Below are positions 24,661 to 33,332 of a DNA stretch of 64,000 nucleotides, piece by piece. The DNA comes from DASPKT01 sp035626475 (GTDB lineage: Bacteria; Pseudomonadota; Alphaproteobacteria; Azospirillales; Azospirillaceae), in NCBI GenBank assembly GCA_035626475.1, contig DASPNP010000038.1, positions 62,001-126,000 of the forward strand, given 5' to 3'. The translations under genes and the position numbers were made by a program. Position 1 is the stretch's first letter. Every line of letters starts with the position of its first letter. The notes under the pieces are model-generated. The model saw nothing but the letters and a program-made list of their open reading frames with translations. It was not told the DNA's origin and made no database searches.

Positions 24661-26325
24661 TCAGATCAGGTTCAGCGCCCCCGAGGTGATGGGGTAGCGT
24701 CGATCCCGGCCGAAGCTGCGGCTGGTGATCTTCACGCCCGGGGGCGCCTGGCGGCGCTTGTACTCGGCGCGGTCCAGCAGGCGCCAGACGCGGCGCACGG
24801 TGGCCTCCTCATGGCCGCGGGCGACGATCTCGGCCAGGCCCATCTCGCGCTCCACCAGGCATTCCAGGATGTCGTCCAGCACCGGATAGGGCGGCAGGCT
24901 GTCCTGGTCGGTCTGGCCGGGGCGCAGCTCGGCGGTGGGGGCCTTGGTGATGATGCGCTCGGGGATGACGCGGCCGGCGGGGCCCAGCGCGCCCTCCGGC
25001 AGGTGCTGGTTGCGCCAGTTGGACAGCGCGTAGACGGTCATCTTGTAAACGTCCTTCAGCACCGAATAGCCGCCGCACATGTCGCCGTAGAGCGTGGCGT
25101 AGCCCACCGCCATCTCCGACTTGTTGCCGGTGGTCAGCACCATCGCGCCGAACTTGTTCGACAGCGCCATCAGGGTCATGCCCCGGGCGCGGCTCTGCAG
25201 ATTCTCTTCCGTGATATCGGGATCGCGGCCCTGGAAGTGCGGCGCCAGCATCGACGCATACGCCTCCATGGCCGGGGCGATGGAGATGGTGTCGATGCGG
25301 CAGCCCAGCATGCCGGCGCACTCGGCGGCGTCGTCCAGACTGTCCTGGCTGGTGTAGGGGCTGGGCATCATCACGCAATGGACTTTGTCCGCCCCTAGCG
25401 CGTCCACCGCCACCGCGGCCGAGATGGCGCTGTCGATGCCGCCGGACATGCCCAGCAGCACGCCGGGGAAGCCGTTCTTGCCGACATAGTCGCGCAGCCC
25501 CAGCACCATGGCCTGGTAGATCGCGGCCAGCCCGTCCGCGGGGGGCGTGAGTTCGGTCGAGCTGCCGGTCCAGCCTTCCCCGTCGCGGGTCCAGCGCGTC
25601 AGCCCGACATGGCTGCGGAAGCGGGGCAGCTGCGCCACCAGGGCCCCGCCCGGGTTCAGCGCGAAGGAGCCGCCGTCGAACACCAGCTCGTCCTGGCCGC
25701 CGACCTGGTTGACGTAGATGAGCGGCAGGCCGGTCTCCACCACGCGCTCCAGGGCGAGGTTCAGGCGGCGCTCGGCCTTGTCGGTCTCGAAGGGGCTGCC
25801 GTTGGGCACCAGCAGGATCTCGGCGCCGGTCTCCAGCAGCGTCTCCGCCACATCGGCGCTCCACATGTCCTCGCAGACCATCAGGCCCAGGCGCACGCCG
25901 CGGAAATTGACGGGGCCGGGCAGGGGGCCGGGGGCGAAGACGCGCTTCTCGTCGAAGGGGCCGTAATTGGGCAGGTCGTGCTTGAGGCGCACCGCCTGCA
26001 TCTGGCCCCCGTCCAGCAGCAGGGCGGCGTTGTGCACCGCGCCCGCCTCGCCGCGCCAGGGGGCTCCGACGATGATGCCAGGGCCGCCATCCACCGTGTC
26101 GGCCGCCAGTTCGCGCACCGCCTCCTCGACCCTGTCCAGGAAGAAGGGCTTCAGCACCAGATCCTCGGGCGGGTAGCCGCTGAGCGACAGTTCGGTGGTC
26201 AGCACCAGATGCGCGCCGCGCGCCGCCGCCTGGGCCCGGGCCTGCCGGATGAGCTCCAGATTGTGCCGCAGCGCCCCTACCGTCGGGTTGATCTGGGCAA
26301 GCGCGATGTCGAGGCGGTCGGTCAT
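24661..26325 (-). CDS. nadE: NAD+ synthase, glutamine-hydrolysing
   Basis: A 554-residue, two-domain enzyme that amidates nicotinate adenine dinucleotide to NAD+ with ATP and ammonia from glutamine. The N-terminal nitrilase-type glutaminase (1-~260) has Glu45 (TTELSLSGYPPEDL), Lys115 (RLKHDLPNYG) and Cys151 (LMVCEDMW). The C-terminal synthetase domain has the PP-loop LGMSGGIDSAI, TTGNKSEMAVGY and GGYSVLKDVYK. It ends with the usual SFGRDRRYPITS region. It appears monocistronic, with an A'-type repeat upstream of its start. Gene identity is secure. Confidence 0.97.
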   Translation of the reverse strand: MTDRLDIALAQINPTVGALRHNLELIRQARAQAAARGAHLVLTTELSLSGYPPEDLVLKPFFLDRVEEAVRELAADTVDGGPGIIVGAPWRGEAGAVHNAALLLDGGQMQAVRLKHDLPNYGPFDEKRVFAPGPLPGPVNFRGVRLGLMVCEDMWSADVAETLLETGAEILLVPNGSPFETDKAERRLNLALERVVETGLPLIYVNQVGGQDELVFDGGSFALNPGGALVAQLPRFRSHVGLTRWTRDGEGWTGSSTELTPPADGLAAIYQAMVLGLRDYVGKNGFPGVLLGMSGGIDSAISAAVAVDALGADKVHCVMMPSPYTSQDSLDDAAECAGMLGCRIDTISIAPAMEAYASMLAPHFQGRDPDITEENLQSRARGMTLMALSNKFGAMVLTTGNKSEMAVGYATLYGDMCGGYSVLKDVYKMTVYALSNWRNQHLPEGALGPAGRVIPERIITKAPTAELRPGQTDQDSLPPYPVLDDILECLVEREMGLAEIVARGHEEATVRRVWRLLDRAEYKRRQAPPGVKITSRSFGRDRRYPITSGALNLI

Positions 26326-26441
26326 GTCGGGGCCGTACGGTTCCAGGCGATGGCCGGAACCCTAGCAGGGCGGGCGGGGGCGCTCAATCCGGGCTTTGGG
26401 GAGGCGGTGGGAGGTAGGGCGTGACGCTTCCCGCCTCTCTC

Positions 26442-26583
26442 CCGTCATCCCCGCGGAGGCGGGGACCCAGGTAAGGAGCTTGCCATGCTGCTGGGTTCAG
26501 GGCGCAGAAGGCGATGTTGCCGCCCCTTCCCTATGCTCCGGCGCAATGGGAATGCCTGGGTCCCCGCCTCCGCGGGGATGACG
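26442..26583. repeat. Family A' element (terminator core decayed)
   Basis: A 142-bp element in the 291-bp tandem gap between nadE and the SLC5-kinase gene. The terminal inverted repeats are 26442-26470 (CCGTCATCCCCGCGGAGGCG...) and 26555-26583. The interior aligns with 33333-33500 (GGTAAGGAGCTTGCC, then GCTCCGGCGCAA), but the hairpin/T-run present there is degraded here. It appears to be a second copy of a mobile-looking unit. Confidence 0.78.
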
Positions 26584-26616
26584 AAGAGAGATTTCGCAGG
26601 GGTGTCGTCAAACAAG

Positions 26617-29346
26617 TCACCCCACCGGCGTCCGCGCGTCGGCCAGCGGCACGGTGAAGCGGAACAGCGCGCCGCCGCCGGGGGCGGACTCGGCGCGGAT
26701 GCGGCCGCCCATGCCGTCGACCAGCCGCTTGCAGATGGCGAGGCCGAGGCCGGTGCCCTGGGGCTTGCCGGTCTTCTCCGAGCCGACCTGCCGGAAACGC
26801 TCGAACACAGCCGCCCGGTCCTCCGGCGCGATGCCCGGGCCGTTATCGGCGACCGCCACTTCCAGCGCGCCCGCCACCGGCTTCACGGTGACCTGCGCCC
26901 GGCCGCCCGCCGGCGCGAACTTCACCGCGTTGGACAGCAGGTTGAGCACCACCTGAACCAGCCGGTCATGGTCGCCCATCACCCGGGGCAGGGTGTTGGG
27001 CACATCCAGCGAGAGATCGACGCCCTTGTCGGCGAACAGCTGCTGCGTGCCGGCGACGGCGTCATGGACGGCGCCGGCCAGCTCCACCGGGCGGATGTCC
27101 CAGTCGACCTCGCCCGCCTCGATCTTGGCCATGTCCAGCACCTGGTTGATCAGGCGGGTCAGCCGCTCGCTCTCCTTGATGATGGTGGCGAGGAACTCCT
27201 GCCGCTGCTCCAAATCCATGTCCGGCGTGTCGTGCAGCAGCTCGGACAGGGCGCGCACCGAGGTCAGCGGCGTGCGCAGCTCGTGCGTGACGGTGGAGAG
27301 AAAGTCGTCCTTCAGCCGGTCCAGCTCGCGCAGCCGCTCGTTCGCCTCGCGCAGGGCGGCGGTGGCGCGCTCCAGCTCGGCCGATTTCTGCTCGAGGCGC
27401 CGGCTGTACTCGATGACCTGGCTGGTCTCGTCCAGCATGCGCATCAGCTCGGCCGCGCCCACCTCCTTGCCGCCGACGGCGGAGGCCACGGCGACGCGGG
27501 CGCTGGCCGCGCCGATGGCGCCCGCCAGCAGCCGCTCCGCCCGGCGCACCAGTTCGGCGTCGGCGCGGGCATCCGGATCGGGCGGGGCGCCGAAGCGGCG
27601 GCCGATGGGCGCGTCGAAGGCGGCGCGGGCGCGCTCCTCGCCCAGGAAGCGGGTCAGCAGCTCGCGCAGATCACCCACCGTGCCGGCACCGCGCCAGGTG
27701 CCGGAGTCGGCCTCCACCGGCTCATAGGCTTCGACGAAGGCGGCGGCCATGGCCCGCTCGCCGGCGCCGACCCGACCGGTCAGCGAGACGGCCACGAACA
27801 GGCCGATATTGACCACCATGCTCCAGAACAGGCTGTGCGCCAGCGGGTCCATGCCCCGCAGACCCAGCAGCGCGTAGGGGCGCAGCCACCAGATCTCCCA
27901 GGGGCCGGCCCCGACGAACTCGGCGGGCAGCCAACCCGAGCGGGCGAAGGAGGGCAGCAGCAGCGTATAGGCCCAGACCGCGACGCCGCCGGCGATGCCG
28001 GCCACGGCGCCGCCCCGCGTGGCGCCCTTCCAGGTCAGCCCGCCGACCAGGGCCGGCGCGAACTGCGCCACCGCCGCCATGGAGATCAGGCCGATGGAGA
28101 CGAGGCCGTAGGCGCTGCCGGCGGCGCGGAAATAGAGATAGCCCAGCAGCAGCACCAGCACGATGGCGATGCGCCGCACCGTCAGCATCAGCCGTCCCAG
28201 ATCGCGCACCTGGTCCAACTGCTCGCGCCGGAAGCGCAGCAGCCAGGGCAGCACCAAATCGTTCGAGGCCATGGTGGCGAGCGCCACCGTCTCGACGATG
28301 ATCATGCTGGTCCCGGCCGACAGGCCGCCGATGAAGACCAGCAGCGCCAGCCCCTCCCAGCCCTGCAGCATGGGCAGCGCCAGCACCATCATGTCGGGGT
28401 CGGTGCCGCGCGGCAGCAGCAGCAGGCCGGCGAAGGCCAGCGGCAGCACGAACAGGTTGATCAGCAGCAGGTACAGCGGGAAGACCCAGAGCGCCCGGCC
28501 CAGATGCCGCTCGTCCGTGTTCTCCACCACCAGCACCTGGAACTGGCGCGGCAGGCACAGCATCGCCGCCATGGACAGCAGCATCACCGTCACCCAGCCG
28601 CCGTCGGCCAGCGCCGGTTCCGCCGTGAACAGCCGGGCGATCTCCGGATGCTCCAGCGCGCGGGCGGTGATGTCGGCCGGCCCGTCGAAGGCGAAGTAGA
28701 CCACCGCCACGCCGACCGCCAGGAAGGCCAGCAGCTTGACGATGCTCTCGAACGCGACTGCGGCCATCAGGCCCGGATGATGCTCGGACGCGTCGATGCT
28801 GCGGGTACCGAAGACGATGGCGAAGGCGGCCATCAGCAGCGCGATCCAGAAGGCGGTATCGGCCAGCACCGCCGGCGCCGTGCCGGCCGGGCCGCCGGTC
28901 AGCGCCTCGAAGCTGAGGCTGACCGCCTTCAGCTGCAGCGCGATGTAGGGGGTGATGCCGACGACCGCCACCAGCGCCACCATGCCGCCCAGCAGCGGGC
29001 TGCGGCCGTAGCGCGTGGCGATGAAGTCCGCGATGGAGGTGGAGCGGTGGCGCCGGGCGACGCGCAGCAGCTTCAGCAGCAGGGTGAAGCCCAGCGTCAT
29101 CACCAGCGTGGGCCCCAGATAAGTGGGCAGGAAGCCCACGCCCACCTCCGCCGCGCGGCCGACGCTGCCGTAGAAGGTCCAGGTGGTGCAGAACACCGCC
29201 AGCGACAGGGCGTAGACCAGCCCGCCGCCCGGCAGCTTGGCGGCACCCCCGGCCCGCAGCGCCCGCCGGTCGGCCCATGAGGCGATGGCGAACAGCAGCG
29301 CCACATAGGCGAAGGAGACGCTGGCGACGGTGACGGCCGGGATCAC
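26617..29346 (-). CDS. SLC5 solute:sodium symporter-histidine kinase fusion (CbrA-like)
   Basis: A 909-residue protein. The first ~560 residues are a 12-13-helix sodium:solute symporter domain (VYALSLAVFCTTWTFYGSVG, STSIADFIATRYGRS, GGLSAGTSMIIVE). Then comes a STAC-like region (GTVGDLRELLTRFLGEERA), a coiled coil and the kinase core with His688 in VTHELRTPLTS, plus NLLSNAVKFAP, DNGPGIAPED and GTGLGLAICKRL. No PAS domain is apparent. CbrA-type kinases couple transport or sensing of nutrients to phosphorelay. The GTG start at 29346 overlaps the stop of the small upstream gene as GTGA, so expression is translationally coupled. The frame is open to 29616, but that would run through the small gene. 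Confidence 0.93.
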   Translation of the reverse strand: MIPAVTVASVSFAYVALLFAIASWADRRALRAGGAAKLPGGGLVYALSLAVFCTTWTFYGSVGRAAEVGVGFLPTYLGPTLVMTLGFTLLLKLLRVARRHRSTSIADFIATRYGRSPLLGGMVALVAVVGITPYIALQLKAVSLSFEALTGGPAGTAPAVLADTAFWIALLMAAFAIVFGTRSIDASEHHPGLMAAVAFESIVKLLAFLAVGVAVVYFAFDGPADITARALEHPEIARLFTAEPALADGGWVTVMLLSMAAMLCLPRQFQVLVVENTDERHLGRALWVFPLYLLLINLFVLPLAFAGLLLLPRGTDPDMMVLALPMLQGWEGLALLVFIGGLSAGTSMIIVETVALATMASNDLVLPWLLRFRREQLDQVRDLGRLMLTVRRIAIVLVLLLGYLYFRAAGSAYGLVSIGLISMAAVAQFAPALVGGLTWKGATRGGAVAGIAGGVAVWAYTLLLPSFARSGWLPAEFVGAGPWEIWWLRPYALLGLRGMDPLAHSLFWSMVVNIGLFVAVSLTGRVGAGERAMAAAFVEAYEPVEADSGTWRGAGTVGDLRELLTRFLGEERARAAFDAPIGRRFGAPPDPDARADAELVRRAERLLAGAIGAASARVAVASAVGGKEVGAAELMRMLDETSQVIEYSRRLEQKSAELERATAALREANERLRELDRLKDDFLSTVTHELRTPLTSVRALSELLHDTPDMDLEQRQEFLATIIKESERLTRLINQVLDMAKIEAGEVDWDIRPVELAGAVHDAVAGTQQLFADKGVDLSLDVPNTLPRVMGDHDRLVQVVLNLLSNAVKFAPAGGRAQVTVKPVAGALEVAVADNGPGIAPEDRAAVFERFRQVGSEKTGKPQGTGLGLAICKRLVDGMGGRIRAESAPGGGALFRFTVPLADARTPVG

Positions 29347-29588
29347 CGCTGCCGCTCCGCCAGCCATGCGATCAGGACGATCAGCAGCGTCCAGACCCCG
29401 AAGACGTAGAGATGCAGTACCGGCAGCCCGAACAGTACCGCCGGCGTGCCGAAGGCGTGCAGCACTGGCGGGTTCAGCAGCACCGCGCCCCCCAGGAACA
29501 GGGCGGCGAGGCGCTGGCGCCGGCGTTCGGAGGGAGGCTTCATCGGCAAGGCGAAAGGGTGCTCCGGCCCAGGCTGATACGGCGCCAT
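29343..29588 (-). CDS. Small CbrX-like membrane protein
   Basis: An 81-residue protein (86 if started at 29603). It has two hydrophobic helices: LAALFLGGAVLLNPPVLHAF and LPVLHLYVFGVWTLLIVLIA, and ends AERQR. The start at 29588 is favoured because TGAGG lies nine bases upstream. Its TGA overlaps the GTG of the SLC5-kinase (29343-29346). In Pseudomonas a small gene, cbrX, has the same size, position and translational coupling to cbrA. This gene is inferred to be its counterpart by architecture; sequence homology should be tested. It may help insert or regulate the kinase. Confidence 0.8.
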   Translation of the reverse strand: MAPYQPGPEHPFALPMKPPSERRRQRLAALFLGGAVLLNPPVLHAFGTPAVLFGLPVLHLYVFGVWTLLIVLIAWLAERQR

Positions 29589-29633
29589 GGTGGCACGCCT
29601 CATGTCCCCCGTCCAAGCCGGCCGTGCGCCGCC

Positions 29634-30002
29634 TCAGGCATCGCTAAGATGGCGCCGCACCCGGTCCAGCAGGTCGCGGGTGGAGAAGGGCTTGGTGACG
29701 TAGTCGGTGGCGCCCATCGCCAGGCCCCGCTGCCGCTCCGCCTCCCGGCTGCGGGCGGTCAGCATGATGACGGGCACGCCACCCCAGCCGGCGCTGCGGC
29801 GGATGGCGTGGCAGACGGCGAAGCCGTCGCGCTCGGGCATCATCGCGTCCAGCAGCACCAGGTCGGGGGCGTCGCCCTCCAGCGCCGCCAGCACCGCCGC
29901 CCCGTCGCGCGCCACGCGCACGGCATAGCCCGCCTTGCGCAGCAGGAACTCCAGGGACATGACGATGCTGGGCTCGTCGTCGGCGACCAGGACGGTCTTC
30001 AT
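29634..30002 (-). CDS. Single-domain response regulator
   Basis: A 122-residue receiver domain. VLVADDEPSIVMSLEFLL carries the acidic pair, Asp52 in DLVLLDAMMPERDGF is the phosphoacceptor, VIMLTARS holds the Thr, and YVTKPFSTRDLL the Lys. It has no output domain. It lies directly upstream of, and co-oriented with, the CbrX-like/SLC5-kinase pair, so it is the likely phosphotransfer partner of that kinase, unlike the DNA-binding CbrB of Pseudomonas. The start at 30002 is chosen because the upstream in-frame ATG at 30029 has no ribosome-binding site. Confidence 0.9.
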   Translation of the reverse strand: MKTVLVADDEPSIVMSLEFLLRKAGYAVRVARDGAAVLAALEGDAPDLVLLDAMMPERDGFAVCHAIRRSAGWGGVPVIMLTARSREAERQRGLAMGATDYVTKPFSTRDLLDRVRRHLSDA

Positions 30003-30067
30003 GGGCGGGCTCGGGTCCTCCGCCGCCATTTTAGGCGGCGGGGGGAGGGGCCATCAAGAGGCCGTCC

Positions 30068-30694
30068 CTACGCCCAGACGCGCTGGAACAGCTCCAGCGC
30101 CACCGCGGCGAAGCCGACGATGACCGCCGCCACCACGACCAGCGACACCAGCGCCGCGACATAGCCGACCAGCATGGCGATGCCGTCCTGCTCCATCAGC
30201 GCCAGCCCGATGATGGCGATGGCGATGGCCGGCAGTATGTTGCCCAGGAAGATCGGCAGCACCAGGACCAGGGCCAGGACCAGCAGCACCAGCCCCGCCA
30301 CCCGCTCCGCCGGCCCGTCCACCAGCACCAGCAGGCGCGGCCGCGACAGCTTCTCCAGACGGCGGACCCAGGGCACGGCGCGCTCGAACACGCCCGCCAG
30401 CGCCGAGACCTCGAAGCTCTTGCGCCGCAGCGCCCGCGGCAGCCAGGGGCTCTTCAGCCCGATCAGCATCTGGAGGGCGAAGAGCAGGATCGGCGTGCCG
30501 GTCAGGGTGGAGAGGCCCGGCGGCGCCGGCACGCAGGTCGGCAGCGCGAAGATCAGCAGCAGCGCGCCGAAGGCCCGGTCGCCCAGCGCGTCGATGATCT
30601 CGCCCAGCGTCAGGGTGGCGCCCGGCGGATGGTCGCCGGACACCAGGTCCATCAGCAGGTCTGAGGTGTGTCTTACGGGCGTGGCGGCGGGCAT
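30068..30694 (-). CDS. ExoD family membrane protein
   Basis: A 208-residue membrane protein matching the ExoD family. It has a soluble N-terminal part (LTLGEIIDALGDRAFGALLLIFALPTCVP, the family hallmark), then LTGTPILLFALQMLIG and three to four C-terminal helices. ExoD was described in rhizobia as affecting exopolysaccharide and alkaline sensitivity; its biochemical role is unknown. The start at 30694 is chosen for family length. The open frame continues antisense over the SDR gene to 31273 and is not credible there. It may be co-transcribed with the response regulator 65 bp downstream. Confidence 0.88.
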   Translation of the reverse strand: MPAATPVRHTSDLLMDLVSGDHPPGATLTLGEIIDALGDRAFGALLLIFALPTCVPAPPGLSTLTGTPILLFALQMLIGLKSPWLPRALRRKSFEVSALAGVFERAVPWVRRLEKLSRPRLLVLVDGPAERVAGLVLLVLALVLVLPIFLGNILPAIAIAIIGLALMEQDGIAMLVGYVAALVSLVVVAAVIVGFAAVALELFQRVWA

Positions 30695-30842
30695 CTGGCG
30701 TCTCTTCCGGGCCGGCACTATAGCCACGGGCCGGGCCCCGCGACAGGGGCCAGACGCCGCATCCGGCGATGCCTCACGAAGGGGTACACCGGTCCTCCCC
30801 GGCCGGCGTATAAGGGGGCTCCCCCGCGACGGAGCCCGGCCC

Positions 30843-31583
30843 ATGACCGCCCAACCCCGCACCGTCATCCTCACCGGCGCCAGCCGCGGCATCGGCCACG
30901 CCACGGTGAAGCGCTTCAGCGCCGCCGGCTGGCGCGTGCTGACGGTCAGCCGCGAGGAGGTGCCGGAGGATTGCCGCCGCGATCCCAACTGGACCCACCA
31001 CATCAGCGCCGACCTGTCCGACCCCGAGAGCCGCGACGGTTTCGTGCGCGAGGCATCGGCCCTGCTGGCCGGCGGGCCGCTGCACGCGCTGGTGAACAAT
31101 GCCGGCATGTCGCCCAAAACCCCGTTCAAGGAGCGGCTGGGCTGCCTGAACGGCGACATGCGCGGCTGGCACGAGGTGTTCGAGCTGAACTTCTTCGCCC
31201 CCATCGTGCTGGCCCGCGGCTTCGCGCCGAACCTGGCGAAGGGCCGGGGAGCCGTGGTGAACGTCACCTCCATCGCGGGCCACGCCGTCCACCCCTTCGC
31301 CGGCAGCGCCTATTCCACCTCCAAGGCGGCGCTGACGGCGCTGACCCGGGAGATGGCGGTGGAGTTCGGCCAGCTGGGCGTGCGCGTCAACGCCGTGGCG
31401 CCCGGCGAGATCGAGACCGCCATGCTGTCGCCGGAGACCGAGGTGCTGGTCCCCCGCATCCCGCTGCACCGGCTGGGCCAGCCCGAGGACGTGGCCTCCA
31501 CCATCTACTTCCTCTGCTCGGAGGAGGCGGGCTACGTCACCGGCACGGAAGTGTTCGTGACGGGCGGGCAGCACCTGTTCTGA
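30843..31583 (+). CDS. Short-chain dehydrogenase/reductase (SDR)
   Basis: A 246-residue classical SDR. The NAD(P)-binding TGASRGIGHA is at residues ~10-19. NNAGMS, the catalytic Ser region VVNVTSIAG and YSTSK (Tyr/Lys) are all intact, with PGEIETAM and YVTGTEVFVTGGQHLF at the C terminus. It oxidises or reduces a secondary alcohol or ketone; the substrate cannot be inferred. It is divergent from exoD over 148 bp. The start at 30843 opens directly on the Rossmann strand; the longer frame upstream is antisense to exoD. Confidence 0.92.
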   Translation: MTAQPRTVILTGASRGIGHATVKRFSAAGWRVLTVSREEVPEDCRRDPNWTHHISADLSDPESRDGFVREASALLAGGPLHALVNNAGMSPKTPFKERLGCLNGDMRGWHEVFELNFFAPIVLARGFAPNLAKGRGAVVNVTSIAGHAVHPFAGSAYSTSKAALTALTREMAVEFGQLGVRVNAVAPGEIETAMLSPETEVLVPRIPLHRLGQPEDVASTIYFLCSEEAGYVTGTEVFVTGGQHLF

Positions 31584-31612
31584 GGGCGCTCCCGGCAGGA
31601 CGAGCGTTCGCT

Positions 31613-31753
31613 GGGAGAGGCTGAGCCGGCCTGCGTCCTTCGACAGGCTCAGGATGAGGGAAGGGGTACGCTAGGCACGCTTGGTTTCAGGCTGCGCAGG
31701 CTCGGCCGGGAGCAGCAAAAAGGTCCTCATCCTGAGCTTGTCGAAGGACGCAC
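31613..31753. repeat. Family C inverted-repeat element (long form)
   Basis: The left arm 31613-31679 starts GGGAGAGGCTGAGCC and includes CGTCCTTCGACAGGCTCAGG. The right arm 31723-31753 is CCTGAGCTTGTCGAAGGACGC and flanks. The first ~65 bp closely match 1801-1867, so family C extends well beyond the palindromic core. It occupies the convergent gap between the SDR and PadR-like genes. Confidence 0.8.
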
Positions 31754-31793
31754 AGCGTCAACACTGCCCAGCGCGTGACGCTCTGGGAAGAAC

Positions 31794-32342
31794 TCACCCC
31801 ACCCGCTCGACCATGGCGGCCAGCCAGTCGCGGGCGGCCTCGGTCTGGCGGATGTCGTGCTCCAGCCAGTCGGCGAGATAGCCGGGCTCCTCGGCGGCGG
31901 TGGCGCGCAGCTCCTCCAGCCGGGCGAGCTCGGTCTGGAACATGCCGCACAGCGCCTGCACCTCGTCGCGCCGCCGGTCGGGCGGCAGCAGGTGCAGGAA
32001 GCGCAGCTTCAGCGCGATGACCAGCTTGTTGAACGGGTCGGAGGAGGGGCTGCGGACATTCGCCTGCAGCAGGGTCGACAGCTCAGCCCGGCCGGCCTCG
32101 GTGATCGACAGCAGGGCGTTGTCGGACATGCCGGCGCCCTCGGCCGCCTCCAGCAGCCCTTCCAGCCGCAGCAGCTCCAGTGACGTGCCCATCATGTCGA
32201 GTGACGGCCCGACGATGCGCGCGGTGAAGTGGCGCACCGACGCCGCGAGATCGGCGTAGCGCAGCGGCCCGCGCGCCGCGGCGGTGCCCAGGGCGGCGAG
32301 GCGGACGGCCTCTTTCGGCATCAGGGAATTGTCGCGGTACAT
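31794..32342 (-). CDS. PadR-like transcriptional regulator
   Basis: A 182-residue protein. The N-terminal ~85 residues read as a winged helix (EAVRLAALGTAAARGPLRYADLA ... LLRLEGLLEAAEG, SITEAGRAEL). The rest is helical, like the C-terminal dimerisation domain of PadR-type regulators (ELARLEELRATAAEEPGYLADWLEHDIRQ in part). The start at 32342 is chosen because TGGAGG lies six bases upstream. The effector is unknown. It is divergent from the PRC-barrel gene and might regulate it. Confidence 0.72.
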   Translation of the reverse strand: MYRDNSLMPKEAVRLAALGTAAARGPLRYADLAASVRHFTARIVGPSLDMMGTSLELLRLEGLLEAAEGAGMSDNALLSITEAGRAELSTLLQANVRSPSSDPFNKLVIALKLRFLHLLPPDRRRDEVQALCGMFQTELARLEELRATAAEEPGYLADWLEHDIRQTEAARDWLAAMVERVG

Positions 32343-32457
32343 CGTCGGCCTCCAGGGGCGCTGGGTAGCATCGAACATAGGCTGATAACGCGGCCGCGTC
32401 CAGTGCCGTTGCGAACCATTCTCAAAAAGTCCCCCGGCCAGGGCGGGGTAGCCCGGT

Positions 32458-32483
32458 GGAACGCGAACCCGGCGGGCGGTGTT
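32458..32483 (+). promoter_or_regulatory. Possible EcfG-type (general stress) promoter
   Basis: GGAAC at 32458-32462, a 17-bp spacer, and TGTT at 32480-32483. The alphaproteobacterial EcfG consensus is GGAAC-N16/17-CGTT, so one base deviates. It points at the PRC-barrel gene, about 50 bp before its start; such proteins are commonly in the general stress regulon. Confidence 0.38.
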
Positions 32484-32532
32484 GTCCAGGACGAAACGGC
32501 ACTCGTCCAAATCCCTCGCAAAGGACCGCCCG

Positions 32533-33315
32533 ATGAGACTCTTGACCTCCGCCGCTCCCGTCGCCCTGGCGGTCGCGCTGGCCCTCTCGGCCCCCGCTTC
32601 GGCTCAGCAGGGCCAGAACCTCTCGGACACCAAGACCCAGAACGACACGCCGGTCAGCGACCAGCACCACGGCCCCACCGGCGACCGGCTGGCCAAGCCC
32701 GCCGACCCGAACAAGCCGGTGACCGGCCCCACCCAGGCGGCCAGCGAGCCCGGCGACACCGCGGCGGTCAACGCCAAGCCGGTGACGGACGACGTGAAGT
32801 CGCAGGCCGACGAGATCAAGAACACCTCGGGCCAGCGCACGCCGGCCGACGCCGACGACGGCAACGAGGGCGACGATTCCACGGCGCGCAAGCGGCCGGG
32901 CCACCAGTCCAACGCCGCCACCGGCGACAGCGCGACAGCCAGCGGCAACACCGGCTCGGTCAGCGATCCCGAGACGCAGAAGCCCGCCGCCAGCTACCGC
33001 GACGCGCTGGGCCCGAGCGGCGCCGGGGCGCCCGGCAAGGGCAACATCGACGCCGCCGATCTGAAGGACTTCACGGTCCATCTGTCGGACAAGGAGGGCT
33101 TCGGCAAGGTCGCCCGCGTCCTGGTGAATCTGGAGACCGGGCAGCTGCAGGCGGTGGAGGTCTCCACCGGCGGGCTGCTGGGCGTCGGCGACAAGCGCTT
33201 CGCCGTGCCGTGGAACCAGGTCGCCGGCATCAACACCGGCGCCAAGGAGCTGCGCGTCGCCGCCAAGCAGGCCGACCTGCGCCCGCAGGACGAGGCCTTC
33301 ACCGCGCGGCAGTGA
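32533..33315 (+). CDS. Exported PRC-barrel domain protein
   Basis: A 260-residue protein. The start at 32533 (AAGGA seven bases upstream) gives a Sec signal peptide (LLTSAAPVALAVALALSAPASA). A long low-complexity, Asp/Thr/Pro/Gly-rich region (~22-165) follows, probably disordered. The C-terminal ~85 residues form a PRC-barrel-like domain (LKDFTVHLSDKEGFGKVARV, LGVGDKRFAVPWNQV). Periplasmic location is expected. Function is not known; PRC-barrel proteins of this form are often stress-induced in alphaproteobacteria. A strong bidirectional terminator follows at 33391. Confidence 0.85.
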   Translation: MRLLTSAAPVALAVALALSAPASAQQGQNLSDTKTQNDTPVSDQHHGPTGDRLAKPADPNKPVTGPTQAASEPGDTAAVNAKPVTDDVKSQADEIKNTSGQRTPADADDGNEGDDSTARKRPGHQSNAATGDSATASGNTGSVSDPETQKPAASYRDALGPSGAGAPGKGNIDAADLKDFTVHLSDKEGFGKVARVLVNLETGQLQAVEVSTGGLLGVGDKRFAVPWNQVAGINTGAKELRVAAKQADLRPQDEAFTARQ

Positions 33316-33332
33316 GGGTGAAAACTCTCTTC

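Noticed and set aside
26485..29280. A 931-codon plus-strand frame opposite the SLC5-kinase
   Set aside because: The translation is repetitive Gln/His/Gly/Arg-rich with no domain, caused by GC-biased codons of the real minus-strand gene.
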